A stretch of DNA of 64,000 bases from positions 85,909 through 149,908 of the forward strand of contig NZ_CAJXWX010000007.1 of assembly GCF_913062585.1 (NCBI RefSeq), read 5' to 3'. The stretch is from an uncultured Sphingomonas sp. GTDB taxonomy: Bacteria > Pseudomonadota > Alphaproteobacteria > Sphingomonadales > Sphingomonadaceae. This document shows positions 33,804 through 41,807 of this stretch, piece by piece. The translations under genes were made by a program, and so were the position numbers. Numbering within the stretch: position 1 is the stretch's first letter; each line of letters begins with the position of its first letter. A model generated the notes under the pieces. That model was not told where the DNA came from. It worked only from the letters and a program-made list of their open reading frames with translations, and did no database searches.

Positions 33804-36206
33804 TCAGAAGCGGACCGTACCCTCCAGGCCGATGGTGCGCGGCGGGTTGAAGTTGCCGTAATCGCCCAGCGTCGCGGCGTTGGCAGCCGAGCGACGATAG
33901 ATGAAGGTGTTGTTGAGCAGGTTGCGGCTCCACAGCGACACGGTCATCTTCGTGCCGTTCTCGGTCAGCGGCAGGTCGGCCAGCGCGATGCGACCGTTCA
34001 TGACGAAGGTCTTGTCGGTGCGGGTCGTCTCGTTCTGGAAGCTGTAGGACGGGTCGGCATAGTTGCCGTCCAGGTGGAAGCGGATCTTCGCCTCCGAACC
34101 CGGCATCGGGACTTCATAGTCGACATAGGCCGAGGCGGCGTTGCGCGGCGTATAGACCACGAACACCTGGGTCAGCGCGCCGCCCAGGAAGGGGTTCGGC
34201 GTCGCCGGCACGTTGGTGTAGGTGTACGCATAGGACGCGCCCACCGTCATGCCCTCGACCGGGTTCACGGTCAGGTCGGCCTCGACGCCGCGGATTTTCG
34301 AGGTGCCCGGCGCATTGCGGGTTTCCTCGGTGTGGAGGTTGTAGGTCGGGCTCGACGGGTTGATGTCGACATTGTCGAAGTCGATCTGGGTGCCGGTACG
34401 ATCCATGATGTAGCCGGCCAGGTTCAGGCGCACGCGGTGCTCGAACAGGTCCATCTTCGAGCCGATCTCATAGGCCTTGACCGCTTCGGGACCGAAGGCG
34501 GCGAAGGTCTGCGAACGGTCGTTGGCACCGCCCGCGCGGTAGCCGGTCGAATATTTCGCATAGAGATGGATCGTGTTGCTCGCGTCGAACGCGGCGGTGA
34601 TCATCGGATCGAAACGGTTGTTGTTGAAGGTGAAGGGGAAGTTGGTCGACTTGCCCTGCACCAGGTACAGCGTGCCGTTGCGCTTGTCCTTGGTGTAGCG
34701 GCCGCCCAGGGTCAGGTGGAAGGCATCGAAGCCCGCCGGGGTATAGGTGCCCTGCGCGAAGGCGGCATAGCTATAGGCGCGCGCGAAGCTGCCGCGCTGC
34801 AGGAACAGCGAGTTCGGCGCCCAGCCCTGGTTGCCCGAGGTGACGGTGCCGGTCACGATCGGCGACAGGACGGTGTAGCCGGTGCCGTCCGCATTCCACT
34901 GGTTGCTCGACGGGGTCGCCGCCGTTTCGCGGGCGTTTTCGGTGAAATAATACAGGCCCGCGACATAATCGAACTGCGGCAGGCTGCCGACCGCCTGGAA
35001 TTCCTGGCTGAACTGGTGCTGCTGCATGAACGACAGGCTGTAGCGGCTGAACTTGCCGTTCGGCAGGAAGACGGTGCGGTGCGCGCCGCCCGAATTGTCC
35101 CACTGGTCGGTCGTGACACCGCGCCATGCGGTGATCGAGCGCAGCTCCAGGCCCGGCGCGACGTCATAGTTCAGCTTGGTCGAGAAGCCGTGCGTGCGAT
35201 CGAGGCTATATTGCTGCGGCACGCCGATATCGGCGGTCTTCATGCGGTTGTCGCCCGACACGACGACCAGCGACGACAGCGGCGCGATGGTGCCCGAGGG
35301 CAGCTTGCCGCCATTGGCATTGATCTGCGCGATCGTCGCGACCGGCAGGCCCTTCGGGTTGTAGTTGATCAGCTGGCTGTAGAAGGGCGTGTTCTCGTCC
35401 TTCGCCTGGTCGTAGGACAGCTCGGCCGAGAAGCCGTCGACCGGCTTCCAGACGGCGGCGACATGGCCGCCGACGCGGTTATACGCGCCCCAGCCGACCG
35501 CACCCGGCAGCGGGTTCTTTACGAACGGGTTCTGGTGCTGGATCACGCCGTCCAGCTTGACCGAGATGTTGTTGAACTCGGGCAGGTTGACGTGCGCGGA
35601 GGTGTTGTACGCACCGTAATTGCCGAAGCCCGCGGTCAGCGAGCCGCCGAACTTGCCGGTCGGCTTGGCGGTGACGATCGACAGCGCGCCGCCCTCGGTG
35701 TTGCGGCCGAACAGCGTGCCCTGCGGCCCGCGCAGCACTTCGACGCGCTCGATGTCGAACAGCGCGGCGTTCAGGCCCTGCGAGCGGCCCACATATACGC
35801 CGTCGAAATACACGCCGACGCCGGTGTCGCGCGCGGTCTGGTTCTGGTCGAAGGGCACGATGCCGCGGATGCCGACGGTCAGCGCCGACTGGCGCGCCTC
35901 GAAGGTGGCGACGCGCAGCGACGGCACGGTGCCGTCGGCCAGGTCGAGCAGGCTCTGGACGTGACGGTCCTTCAGGACGGTCGGGTCGATGACCGAGATT
36001 GCGATCGGGGTCTTCTGCAGGCTGGTCTCACGCTTGGTCGCGGTGACCACGATTTCCTTCAGCTGGCCACCATCCGCAGGATCGGCGGCGGCGGGCGCAG
36101 GCGCCGGATCGGCGGGCTTGGCGTCGGCGGCGAAGGCCGGGGCCGCCGCCACGGCGAGAAGCGCGGTGCCGCCCAGCAGCGCGGCGCGAATGAAATGGCT
36201 GTTCAT
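33804..36206 (-). CDS. TonB-dependent receptor
   Basis: An 800-aa outer membrane receptor. Signal peptide MNSHFIRAALLGGTALLAVAAAPAFA, TonB-box region EIVVTATKRETSLQKTPIAI, plug blocks LTVGIRGIVPFDQNQTARDTGVGVY and RVEVLRGPQGTLFGRNTEGGAL. The barrel ends in a terminal Phe (LEGTVRF). This is the sphingomonad-abundant FecA-like group often seen with catabolic or metal genes. It stands alone between a two-component system and an MscS-type channel, so neither ligand nor partner can be inferred. Confidence 0.92.
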   Translation of the reverse strand: MNSHFIRAALLGGTALLAVAAAPAFAADAKPADPAPAPAAADPADGGQLKEIVVTATKRETSLQKTPIAISVIDPTVLKDRHVQSLLDLADGTVPSLRVATFEARQSALTVGIRGIVPFDQNQTARDTGVGVYFDGVYVGRSQGLNAALFDIERVEVLRGPQGTLFGRNTEGGALSIVTAKPTGKFGGSLTAGFGNYGAYNTSAHVNLPEFNNISVKLDGVIQHQNPFVKNPLPGAVGWGAYNRVGGHVAAVWKPVDGFSAELSYDQAKDENTPFYSQLINYNPKGLPVATIAQINANGGKLPSGTIAPLSSLVVVSGDNRMKTADIGVPQQYSLDRTHGFSTKLNYDVAPGLELRSITAWRGVTTDQWDNSGGAHRTVFLPNGKFSRYSLSFMQQHQFSQEFQAVGSLPQFDYVAGLYYFTENARETAATPSSNQWNADGTGYTVLSPIVTGTVTSGNQGWAPNSLFLQRGSFARAYSYAAFAQGTYTPAGFDAFHLTLGGRYTKDKRNGTLYLVQGKSTNFPFTFNNNRFDPMITAAFDASNTIHLYAKYSTGYRAGGANDRSQTFAAFGPEAVKAYEIGSKMDLFEHRVRLNLAGYIMDRTGTQIDFDNVDINPSSPTYNLHTEETRNAPGTSKIRGVEADLTVNPVEGMTVGASYAYTYTNVPATPNPFLGGALTQVFVVYTPRNAASAYVDYEVPMPGSEAKIRFHLDGNYADPSYSFQNETTRTDKTFVMNGRIALADLPLTENGTKMTVSLWSRNLLNNTFIYRRSAANAATLGDYGNFNPPRTIGLEGTVRF

Positions 36207-36314
36207 GGTGATTATGTTCCTATCCCCCGATCGACCTGTTCGGTCGTCGCTGCCGCGCGGATAGGGGCGCTCGAAGAAGCTGGTGTTACCTTTCCATGAC
36301 CAATCCGGACTTGT

Positions 36315-38762
36315 TCATTTCATTTTCGTTTCATCTTCCGGGAACGGCACGGGTTCGGCGGCGGGCGCCGTCCCGCCCTGGCGCACCAGCTCCAGCTTCT
36401 GCGGCAGAGTGCCGATTTCGATCCCCTTGGCCCTGAGCGCCGCGAGCAGTGCGAACAGGACGGCGCTGCGCGTGCCATAGGCGGCGCGCGGGCTTTCGAC
36501 ATGGGCGAAGCAGTTGAAATGGATTCGCCCGTCGATGATCGAGTCGATGAACGCCTTGGGCGCCGGATCGGCCAGCACCGCCTCTTCCGCGGCGAAACAG
36601 TCGAGCACGATACCCCGCACCATGTCTGCATCCGACTCGATCGGCACCGAGAACTGGATCTGGATGCGCCCCAGCGGCCCGGCGAGCGTCTTGTTGAGCA
36701 CGGACTTGGTGATCAGCTCGGAATTGGGGACGATCAGCGTCGAATGGTCGGCCAGCTCGATCTCGGTCGAGCGCACGCTGATCCGCTTGACGTCGCCCTC
36801 GTCGGTGCCGACGCGGATCAGGTCGCCGATCTTGATCGGCCGCTCGGCCAGCAGGATCAGGCCGGAGACGAAATTCTGGGTGATCGCCTGAAGGCCGAAA
36901 CCGATGCCGACCGACAGGGCGGAGAGGAGCAGCGCGATCCGCTCCACCCCGATGCCGAGCGAGGCGAGCGCCCAGATGACCGCCAGCGCGATGCCGATAT
37001 AGCGCGCGACCAGGCTGATCGAATTGCGGCCCGATCCGTCCAGGTCGGTCGCGGGCAGGTAACGCTGCTCCAGCCAGCGCATGAACAGCCGCACCAGCCC
37101 CAGGCCGACGAACAGGACGACCAGCCCCTGCAGGATCGCGCCCGGCGAGATCCAGACATTGCCGACCTTGATCCCGTCGGCGACCATGGCCAGCTGGTCG
37201 AAGATCGCGCCCGGATTGCCGCTCGCCCCGAACGGCCGCAGGAACATGCCCAGCGCGAGCAGGATCAACGCCAGCCGCACCACGCCCGACAGGATCAGGC
37301 CGAACTGGTCGACCATCGCGCCGCGTATGCCCAGCGCGCGGGTCAGGGTGACGCCGACCTTGCTGTCGCGCACGAAGACGGTGGTGGCGATGTCGTCGGC
37401 CGCGACCAGCATCAGGTAGAGCGCCGAGCCGAGCAGCACGGTCCAGCCGATCATCAGCGAGACAAACCAGCTGAACCAGATATAGCCGATCAGCAGCGCC
37501 ACGCCCGCGACGGCGACCGCGATCCAGGCGAACAGCGTCGCGACGCTCAGGCCCGCACTGACCCCGGCGCTGGTCGTCTCGTCCTGCGCCGCCCGGCGCG
37601 CGCGGATCTGGCCGAGCACGACCAGCGTCGCGACGATCAGCAACAGGTGCAGCAGCGCCTCTGCCGCCTGGGTGGCGATCACCGCGCTGCGGCTGCTGCC
37701 GATCGCGCGTTCGAACGCGCCGATCATCGCGGTGGTGAAGGTCAGGGCCGTCAGACCCCAGGACAGCGGGCGCAGGCGGCTGGCCGTCTCGTTGTCGAGC
37801 GGCGCGATCCGCCAGGAGGGCTGGCTGCGCATCAGGACCGCGCCGGTCACGGTGGCGGCAAAGCCCGCGATCCCGGCCGCCTTGACGAAGCCGTCGAGGA
37901 AATCCGTCCAGCGTTCCGGCAACAGTCCCGACCAGTGCAGCCCCTGGACCAGCACGAAGGCGGCGGCGAGCGGGCATAGCGTGCCGACGGCGACCCGCCA
38001 GAAGGTATAGGCCGATCGCCGCACCCGGCTGGGCGGGGCCTCGGCGATCAGGCGGCGCTGCACCAGCCGATGCGCGCCCAGCCGGACGGGACCGATCAGC
38101 AGGACGGCCAGCGCAAGGCCCAGCAGCGCGTGCCAGGGGATACCGCCGCGCCACTGCCGCGCGATCTGCTCATGGCCCTGTTGCAGGAACAGGCCGACGC
38201 GGCGCAGGTCGCGCGGCGCCTGGTCCAGCACGACGATCCAGAAGGCGGGGCTGAGCGGCGAGGAGGCCTTGGTCGACAGCTTCTCGTTGAACTGCTCGGC
38301 CTGGCCCTGGTCGATCTCGTCGATCAGCTGCCCCGCCTCGACCCCGGCCAGCCGCCCGCGCTTGATCGCGGCGTCGAGCGTGGTGCGCAAGCCGTTCAGG
38401 GCCTTGCGCTGGGCGCTCAGCTCCGGCGCCTCGACCTCGCCGGGTGTCAGCGGGCCCAGGCCGGTGATCCGCGCATTGACCAGCGCCAGCTGCTCGGTCA
38501 GGTCCGACACCGCCTGGGTCGTCGCGTCCTTCGCGCCCTGCGCCCGGTCGCGCAGCGCCCGGCGATCATCGTCATCGACCTGCGCATCGAGCGCGCGGTC
38601 CACCGTGCGCACATCCACCTCGGCCTGGGCGATCCGCTCGGCGGAGGCGACCGCCGGATTGCCCTGCGCCCGCACCGGTCCGGCCAGAGCCAGCGCCATC
38701 AGCATGGCGATCGCCGTCAGGACATGCAGGAGGCGGGACGGAAGCGGAAGCGATGCGGACAT
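36315..38762 (-). CDS. Large MscS-family mechanosensitive channel with DUF3772-type N-terminus
   Basis: An 815-aa inner-membrane protein. Signal peptide to about residue 35 (LMALALAGPVRAQ), then a periplasmic coiled-coil domain (about 40-200). About ten hydrophobic helices follow. The MscS core is near 610-790: GVERIALLLSALSVGIGFGLQAITQNFVSGLILLAERPIKIGDLI, then the beta domain RISVRSTEIELADHSTLIVPNSELI. It would release solutes on osmotic downshock. The start ATG 38762 gives the signal peptide; the frame stays open far upstream, but that part is antisense to the kinase gene. Confidence 0.9.
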   Translation of the reverse strand: MSASLPLPSRLLHVLTAIAMLMALALAGPVRAQGNPAVASAERIAQAEVDVRTVDRALDAQVDDDDRRALRDRAQGAKDATTQAVSDLTEQLALVNARITGLGPLTPGEVEAPELSAQRKALNGLRTTLDAAIKRGRLAGVEAGQLIDEIDQGQAEQFNEKLSTKASSPLSPAFWIVVLDQAPRDLRRVGLFLQQGHEQIARQWRGGIPWHALLGLALAVLLIGPVRLGAHRLVQRRLIAEAPPSRVRRSAYTFWRVAVGTLCPLAAAFVLVQGLHWSGLLPERWTDFLDGFVKAAGIAGFAATVTGAVLMRSQPSWRIAPLDNETASRLRPLSWGLTALTFTTAMIGAFERAIGSSRSAVIATQAAEALLHLLLIVATLVVLGQIRARRAAQDETTSAGVSAGLSVATLFAWIAVAVAGVALLIGYIWFSWFVSLMIGWTVLLGSALYLMLVAADDIATTVFVRDSKVGVTLTRALGIRGAMVDQFGLILSGVVRLALILLALGMFLRPFGASGNPGAIFDQLAMVADGIKVGNVWISPGAILQGLVVLFVGLGLVRLFMRWLEQRYLPATDLDGSGRNSISLVARYIGIALAVIWALASLGIGVERIALLLSALSVGIGFGLQAITQNFVSGLILLAERPIKIGDLIRVGTDEGDVKRISVRSTEIELADHSTLIVPNSELITKSVLNKTLAGPLGRIQIQFSVPIESDADMVRGIVLDCFAAEEAVLADPAPKAFIDSIIDGRIHFNCFAHVESPRAAYGTRSAVLFALLAALRAKGIEIGTLPQKLELVRQGGTAPAAEPVPFPEDETKMK

Positions 38763-38936
38763 GGACCGGCCAGAAATTGCTGATCGCCGCGTCATAGCGG
38801 CGCACGCGCCATCAGGCGAGGGGCAGCCCGAGACGCGCATTCCAACCCGTTCATTTGCCAGTTGGTCCGAAATCGTGTGTATCGGGGAGCCCGCTCCGGC
38901 CGGGATCGTTGACATACGATCGGGATTATTTCGCAC

Positions 38937-40532
38937 ATGACCGAACTGGCTTCTCTCCAGGGACAGACGACATTGTCCGCACCGCCCAACGGGCTGGTGC
39001 CGCACGACGCGCATGTGCTGGCGGGCATCAACCGCATCCTGCAGGAAGCGTTGCGCGCCTCGACCGAGGAGGAGCTGGGGCGGTTGTGCCTGGAGGTCGC
39101 CGAGGACCTGACCGGGGCGGCGTTCAGCTTTTTCGGCGAGCGGCGCGATTCCCATGACCGGCTGGATCATATCGCGATCAGCGAGCGCGGCTGGGCGGCC
39201 TATACCGGCAACGATCCCGATTACAGCCGGCGCCTGCTGCCGGACGGCATGAAGATTCACGGCATTTTCGGCCAGGTCATCCTGCAGGACCGCAGCATGA
39301 TCGTGAACGACCCCGCCAGCCATCCCGACCGGATCGGCACGCCCGAGGGGCATCCGACCCTGCGCAACTTTCTGGGCGTGCCGCTGCGCCGCGACGGTCA
39401 GACCTTCGCCATGTTCGCGCTCGGCAACCATCCGACCGGTTTCACCGAACGCGAACGCGCGATCGCCGAGGAACTGGCCCCCGCCATCGTCCAGGCGCTG
39501 CTGCGCAAGCGGGCCGAGGTCGCCTCGCGCGCCAGCCAACGCCGGCTGCTGACCCTGATCGAGGGCATTCCGCAACTCGTCTGGACCGCGACGCGGGACG
39601 GGCAGTGGACCTGGGCCAGCCCGCAATGGGTGGAAATGACCGGCCTGAGCGTCGAGCAGAGCATGGGCCATGGCTGGCTGGCCGCCGTGCACCCCAATGA
39701 CCGGGAGGCCGCCCGCCGTTTCTGGGCCGACGCGAGCGAACGCGGCGATCTAGCGATGGAGGGGCAACTGCGCGACGCCCGGACCGGCCGCTATCGCTGG
39801 TTCAAGACCCGCGCGACGCCGGTGCGCGACGATCACGGCACGATCGTCGAGTGGTTCGGCACCTCGACCGACATCGACACGCTGCGCCGCCTGCGCGAGC
39901 GACAGGAAACGCTGGTCGCCGAGCTTCAGCACCGGGTCCGCAACATCCTGACCATCGTCCGCTCGATCTTCACCCGGACCGTCGAAAATGGCGGGCCGAT
40001 CGACGAGATCGCGGATCATTTCCGCGGAAGACTGGATTCCCTCGCCCGGACCCAGGTCGTCGCGACCCAGACACGGTCGGGCCGGGTCGATCTGGAGAAT
40101 CTGATCCGCGACGAATTGCTGGGCGTCGGGGCGATCGAGGACGACCGGCTGTCGATCGAGGGGCCGGACGTGTTCCTGCCCGCGGATACCGCGGAATCCG
40201 TAGGGTTGGCGATCCATGAATTGACGACCAACGCGCTCAAATATGGCGCGCTCCGGCATCCCACCGGACGGCTGCATATCGCATGGCATGTTGAACATAT
40301 ATCAAATAGCAAATGCGAACTGATTGTAAAATGGGATGAAACAGGTGTACCAGCAATGCCGGTCCCGCCTGTACGTCAGGGATTCGGGACCGAGCTGATC
40401 CGCGAGGCCTTGCCCTATGGGCTGGGCGCGCGGACCAGACTGGATTTTCGAGGTGGCGGCGTTCTCTGCGTGATAACGCTACCATGGGCCGATGAGCACG
40501 TCGAAGCGCCGAACCGGAGCATTGAGGAATGA
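38937..40532 (+). CDS. GAF-PAS sensor histidine kinase, HWE family
   Basis: A 531-aa soluble kinase with no membrane helix. A GAF domain (about 25-190) is followed by PAS/PAC (about 205-325: PQLVWTATRDGQWTWASPQWVEMTG and RWFKTRATPVRDDHGTIVEWFG). The HWE dimerisation box is VAELQHRVRNILTIVRSIF near 332. The ATPase region has LAIHELTTNALKYGAL and IVKWDETG, which gives the family name residues. The signal may be light, redox or a small ligand. No clear ribosome-binding site precedes the ATG. It overlaps the response regulator by 4 bases. Confidence 0.92.
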   Translation: MTELASLQGQTTLSAPPNGLVPHDAHVLAGINRILQEALRASTEEELGRLCLEVAEDLTGAAFSFFGERRDSHDRLDHIAISERGWAAYTGNDPDYSRRLLPDGMKIHGIFGQVILQDRSMIVNDPASHPDRIGTPEGHPTLRNFLGVPLRRDGQTFAMFALGNHPTGFTERERAIAEELAPAIVQALLRKRAEVASRASQRRLLTLIEGIPQLVWTATRDGQWTWASPQWVEMTGLSVEQSMGHGWLAAVHPNDREAARRFWADASERGDLAMEGQLRDARTGRYRWFKTRATPVRDDHGTIVEWFGTSTDIDTLRRLRERQETLVAELQHRVRNILTIVRSIFTRTVENGGPIDEIADHFRGRLDSLARTQVVATQTRSGRVDLENLIRDELLGVGAIEDDRLSIEGPDVFLPADTAESVGLAIHELTTNALKYGALRHPTGRLHIAWHVEHISNSKCELIVKWDETGVPAMPVPPVRQGFGTELIREALPYGLGARTRLDFRGGGVLCVITLPWADEHVEAPNRSIEE

Positions 40533-40912
40533 GCCACGCATCGCCGCTGTCCGCCAAGCGAATCCTCGTGGTCGAGGACGAGTATTTCATCGCGCGCGAC
40601 CTGGAGCGTGCGCTGCGGGCCGCCGATGCGATCGTGGTGGGGCCGGTGGCAACGCTGGAACAGGGCCTGACCCTGGCGGAGACGCAAGCGATCGACGCGG
40701 CCGTGCTCGACGTCAATCTGGAGGGTGAGCGCGCATTCGAGATCGCCGACCGGCTGTCGGCGCGCGACGTCCCCTGGACCTTTCTCACCGGCTATGACGA
40801 ATGGGCGCTGCCCGCCCCCTATCGCTCGGCGTCGATCGTCGCCAAGCCGTTCCAGGTCGATCGCGTGATCCGCGCGATCGGCGCGCTGATACCGGATAAA
40901 GGACGCGCATGA
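40529..40912 (+). CDS. Single-domain response regulator
   Basis: A 127-aa receiver: acidic residues in LVVEDEYFIARDLE, phospho-acceptor Asp in AAVLDVNLEGE, switch Thr in FLTGYDEWALP and Lys in IVAKPFQVDRV. There is no output domain. It matches the small receivers that commonly follow HWE kinases. It overlaps the kinase and the Crp-type regulator by 4 bases each, so all three are translated together. It may act by phosphotransfer or as a phosphate sink. Confidence 0.92.
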   Translation: MSHASPLSAKRILVVEDEYFIARDLERALRAADAIVVGPVATLEQGLTLAETQAIDAAVLDVNLEGERAFEIADRLSARDVPWTFLTGYDEWALPAPYRSASIVAKPFQVDRVIRAIGALIPDKGRA

Positions 40913-41640
40913 CCCGCCCTATGACCGCTGTGGCCTCCGATGAAGGGATCGCCCCCGCCATCCTGCGCCTGTCGGCCCTGGCCTCGCTCGACAATGCCGA
41001 TCTCGCGCTTCTGCGCAATGCGATGGACGCCCCGCGCATCTATCCGGTGCGCCACACCTTCCTGACCCTGGGACGGCCCATCGCCGAGCCGTTGCTGCTG
41101 CTCCAGGGCTGGGCCGCGCGGGTCCGTATCCTGCCCGACGGGCGGCGGCAGTTCATGAGCTTCTACCTGCCCGGCGACGTGATCGGCGTGAGCCATCAGG
41201 CGATGCCCCTCGCCTCGGCGACCGTCATGGCGCTGACCGAATGCACCGTCTGCCCCGCCCCGCCCGCCCCCGCCGGATCGGGCCTGGCCCAGGCCTATGC
41301 CGTGGCCGAAGCGCTGGACGAGGCCTATCTGCTCGGCCATGTCGTGCAGCTCGGCCGTCTGAACGCGCAGGAGCGGATCAGCGACTTCCTGCTGGAAATC
41401 TACGAACGCCTCTCGCTCGCCGGGCTGACCGTCGGCGGCAGTTTCGAGATGCCCCTGACCCAGGAAATGCTGGCCGACGCGCTGGGGCTGACCCCGGTGC
41501 ACGTCAATCGCATGATCCAGCAGGCGCGGCGCGACGGCGAGCTGATGTGGAAATCGGGCCGTGTGCTGCTGCGCGATCCCGAGCGCACCGCGCGCTCCAT
41601 CGGTCGCCACAGCCCACAGGTGACGGGCACGGCACGGTAA
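40909..41640 (+). CDS. Crp/Fnr-family transcriptional regulator
   Basis: A 243-aa protein. The N-terminal cyclic-nucleotide-binding-like barrel (about 25-130) includes GWAARVRILPDGRRQFMSFYLPGDVIGVS. The C-terminal Crp-type helix-turn-helix is LTQEMLADALGLTPVHVNRMIQQARRDG. Cysteines in the middle (ECTVCPAP) are two only, so an FNR iron-sulfur cluster is unlikely. It is the last gene of the kinase/receiver operon, which suggests a joint stress or general-response output. The TonB receptor downstream is a possible target. Confidence 0.9.
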   Translation: MTRPMTAVASDEGIAPAILRLSALASLDNADLALLRNAMDAPRIYPVRHTFLTLGRPIAEPLLLLQGWAARVRILPDGRRQFMSFYLPGDVIGVSHQAMPLASATVMALTECTVCPAPPAPAGSGLAQAYAVAEALDEAYLLGHVVQLGRLNAQERISDFLLEIYERLSLAGLTVGGSFEMPLTQEMLADALGLTPVHVNRMIQQARRDGELMWKSGRVLLRDPERTARSIGRHSPQVTGTAR

Positions 41641-41684
41641 ATCTTCCGCGCCATGGGGAGGATCGCACGCGAACTTATCACATT

Positions 41685-41706
41685 CTGACCGTTTTCTGAT
41701 CCATTC
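41685..41706. promoter_or_regulatory. Two 11-bp direct repeats upstream of the TonB receptor/PI-PLC operon
   Basis: CTGACCGTTTT followed directly by CTGATCCATTC in the AT-rich 167-bp gap 41641-41807. The 7+4 layout is that of Pho boxes, but only CTG and the position of the AT-rich gap agree with CTGTCAT. A possible activator site for the receptor gene, about 100 bp upstream of its ATG. Confidence 0.25.
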
Positions 41707-41807
41707 GACCCGTTTCACACAGACGTCATCAATTTTTCGCCAAGCTGACACCGAGCATACCTAACGCCCCCGCCGAACCGGCAAGACAGCCGAGGGGGAA
41801 TGATCAC

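Noticed and set aside
33711..36299. An 862-codon plus-strand frame
   Set aside because: Antisense of the TonB receptor at 33804-36206, which has signal peptide, plug, terminal Phe and terminator.
38763..39692. N-terminal extension of the MscS-type channel to 1125 residues
   Set aside because: The extra 310 codons are antisense to the HWE kinase gene; the signal peptide at ATG 38762 marks the true start.
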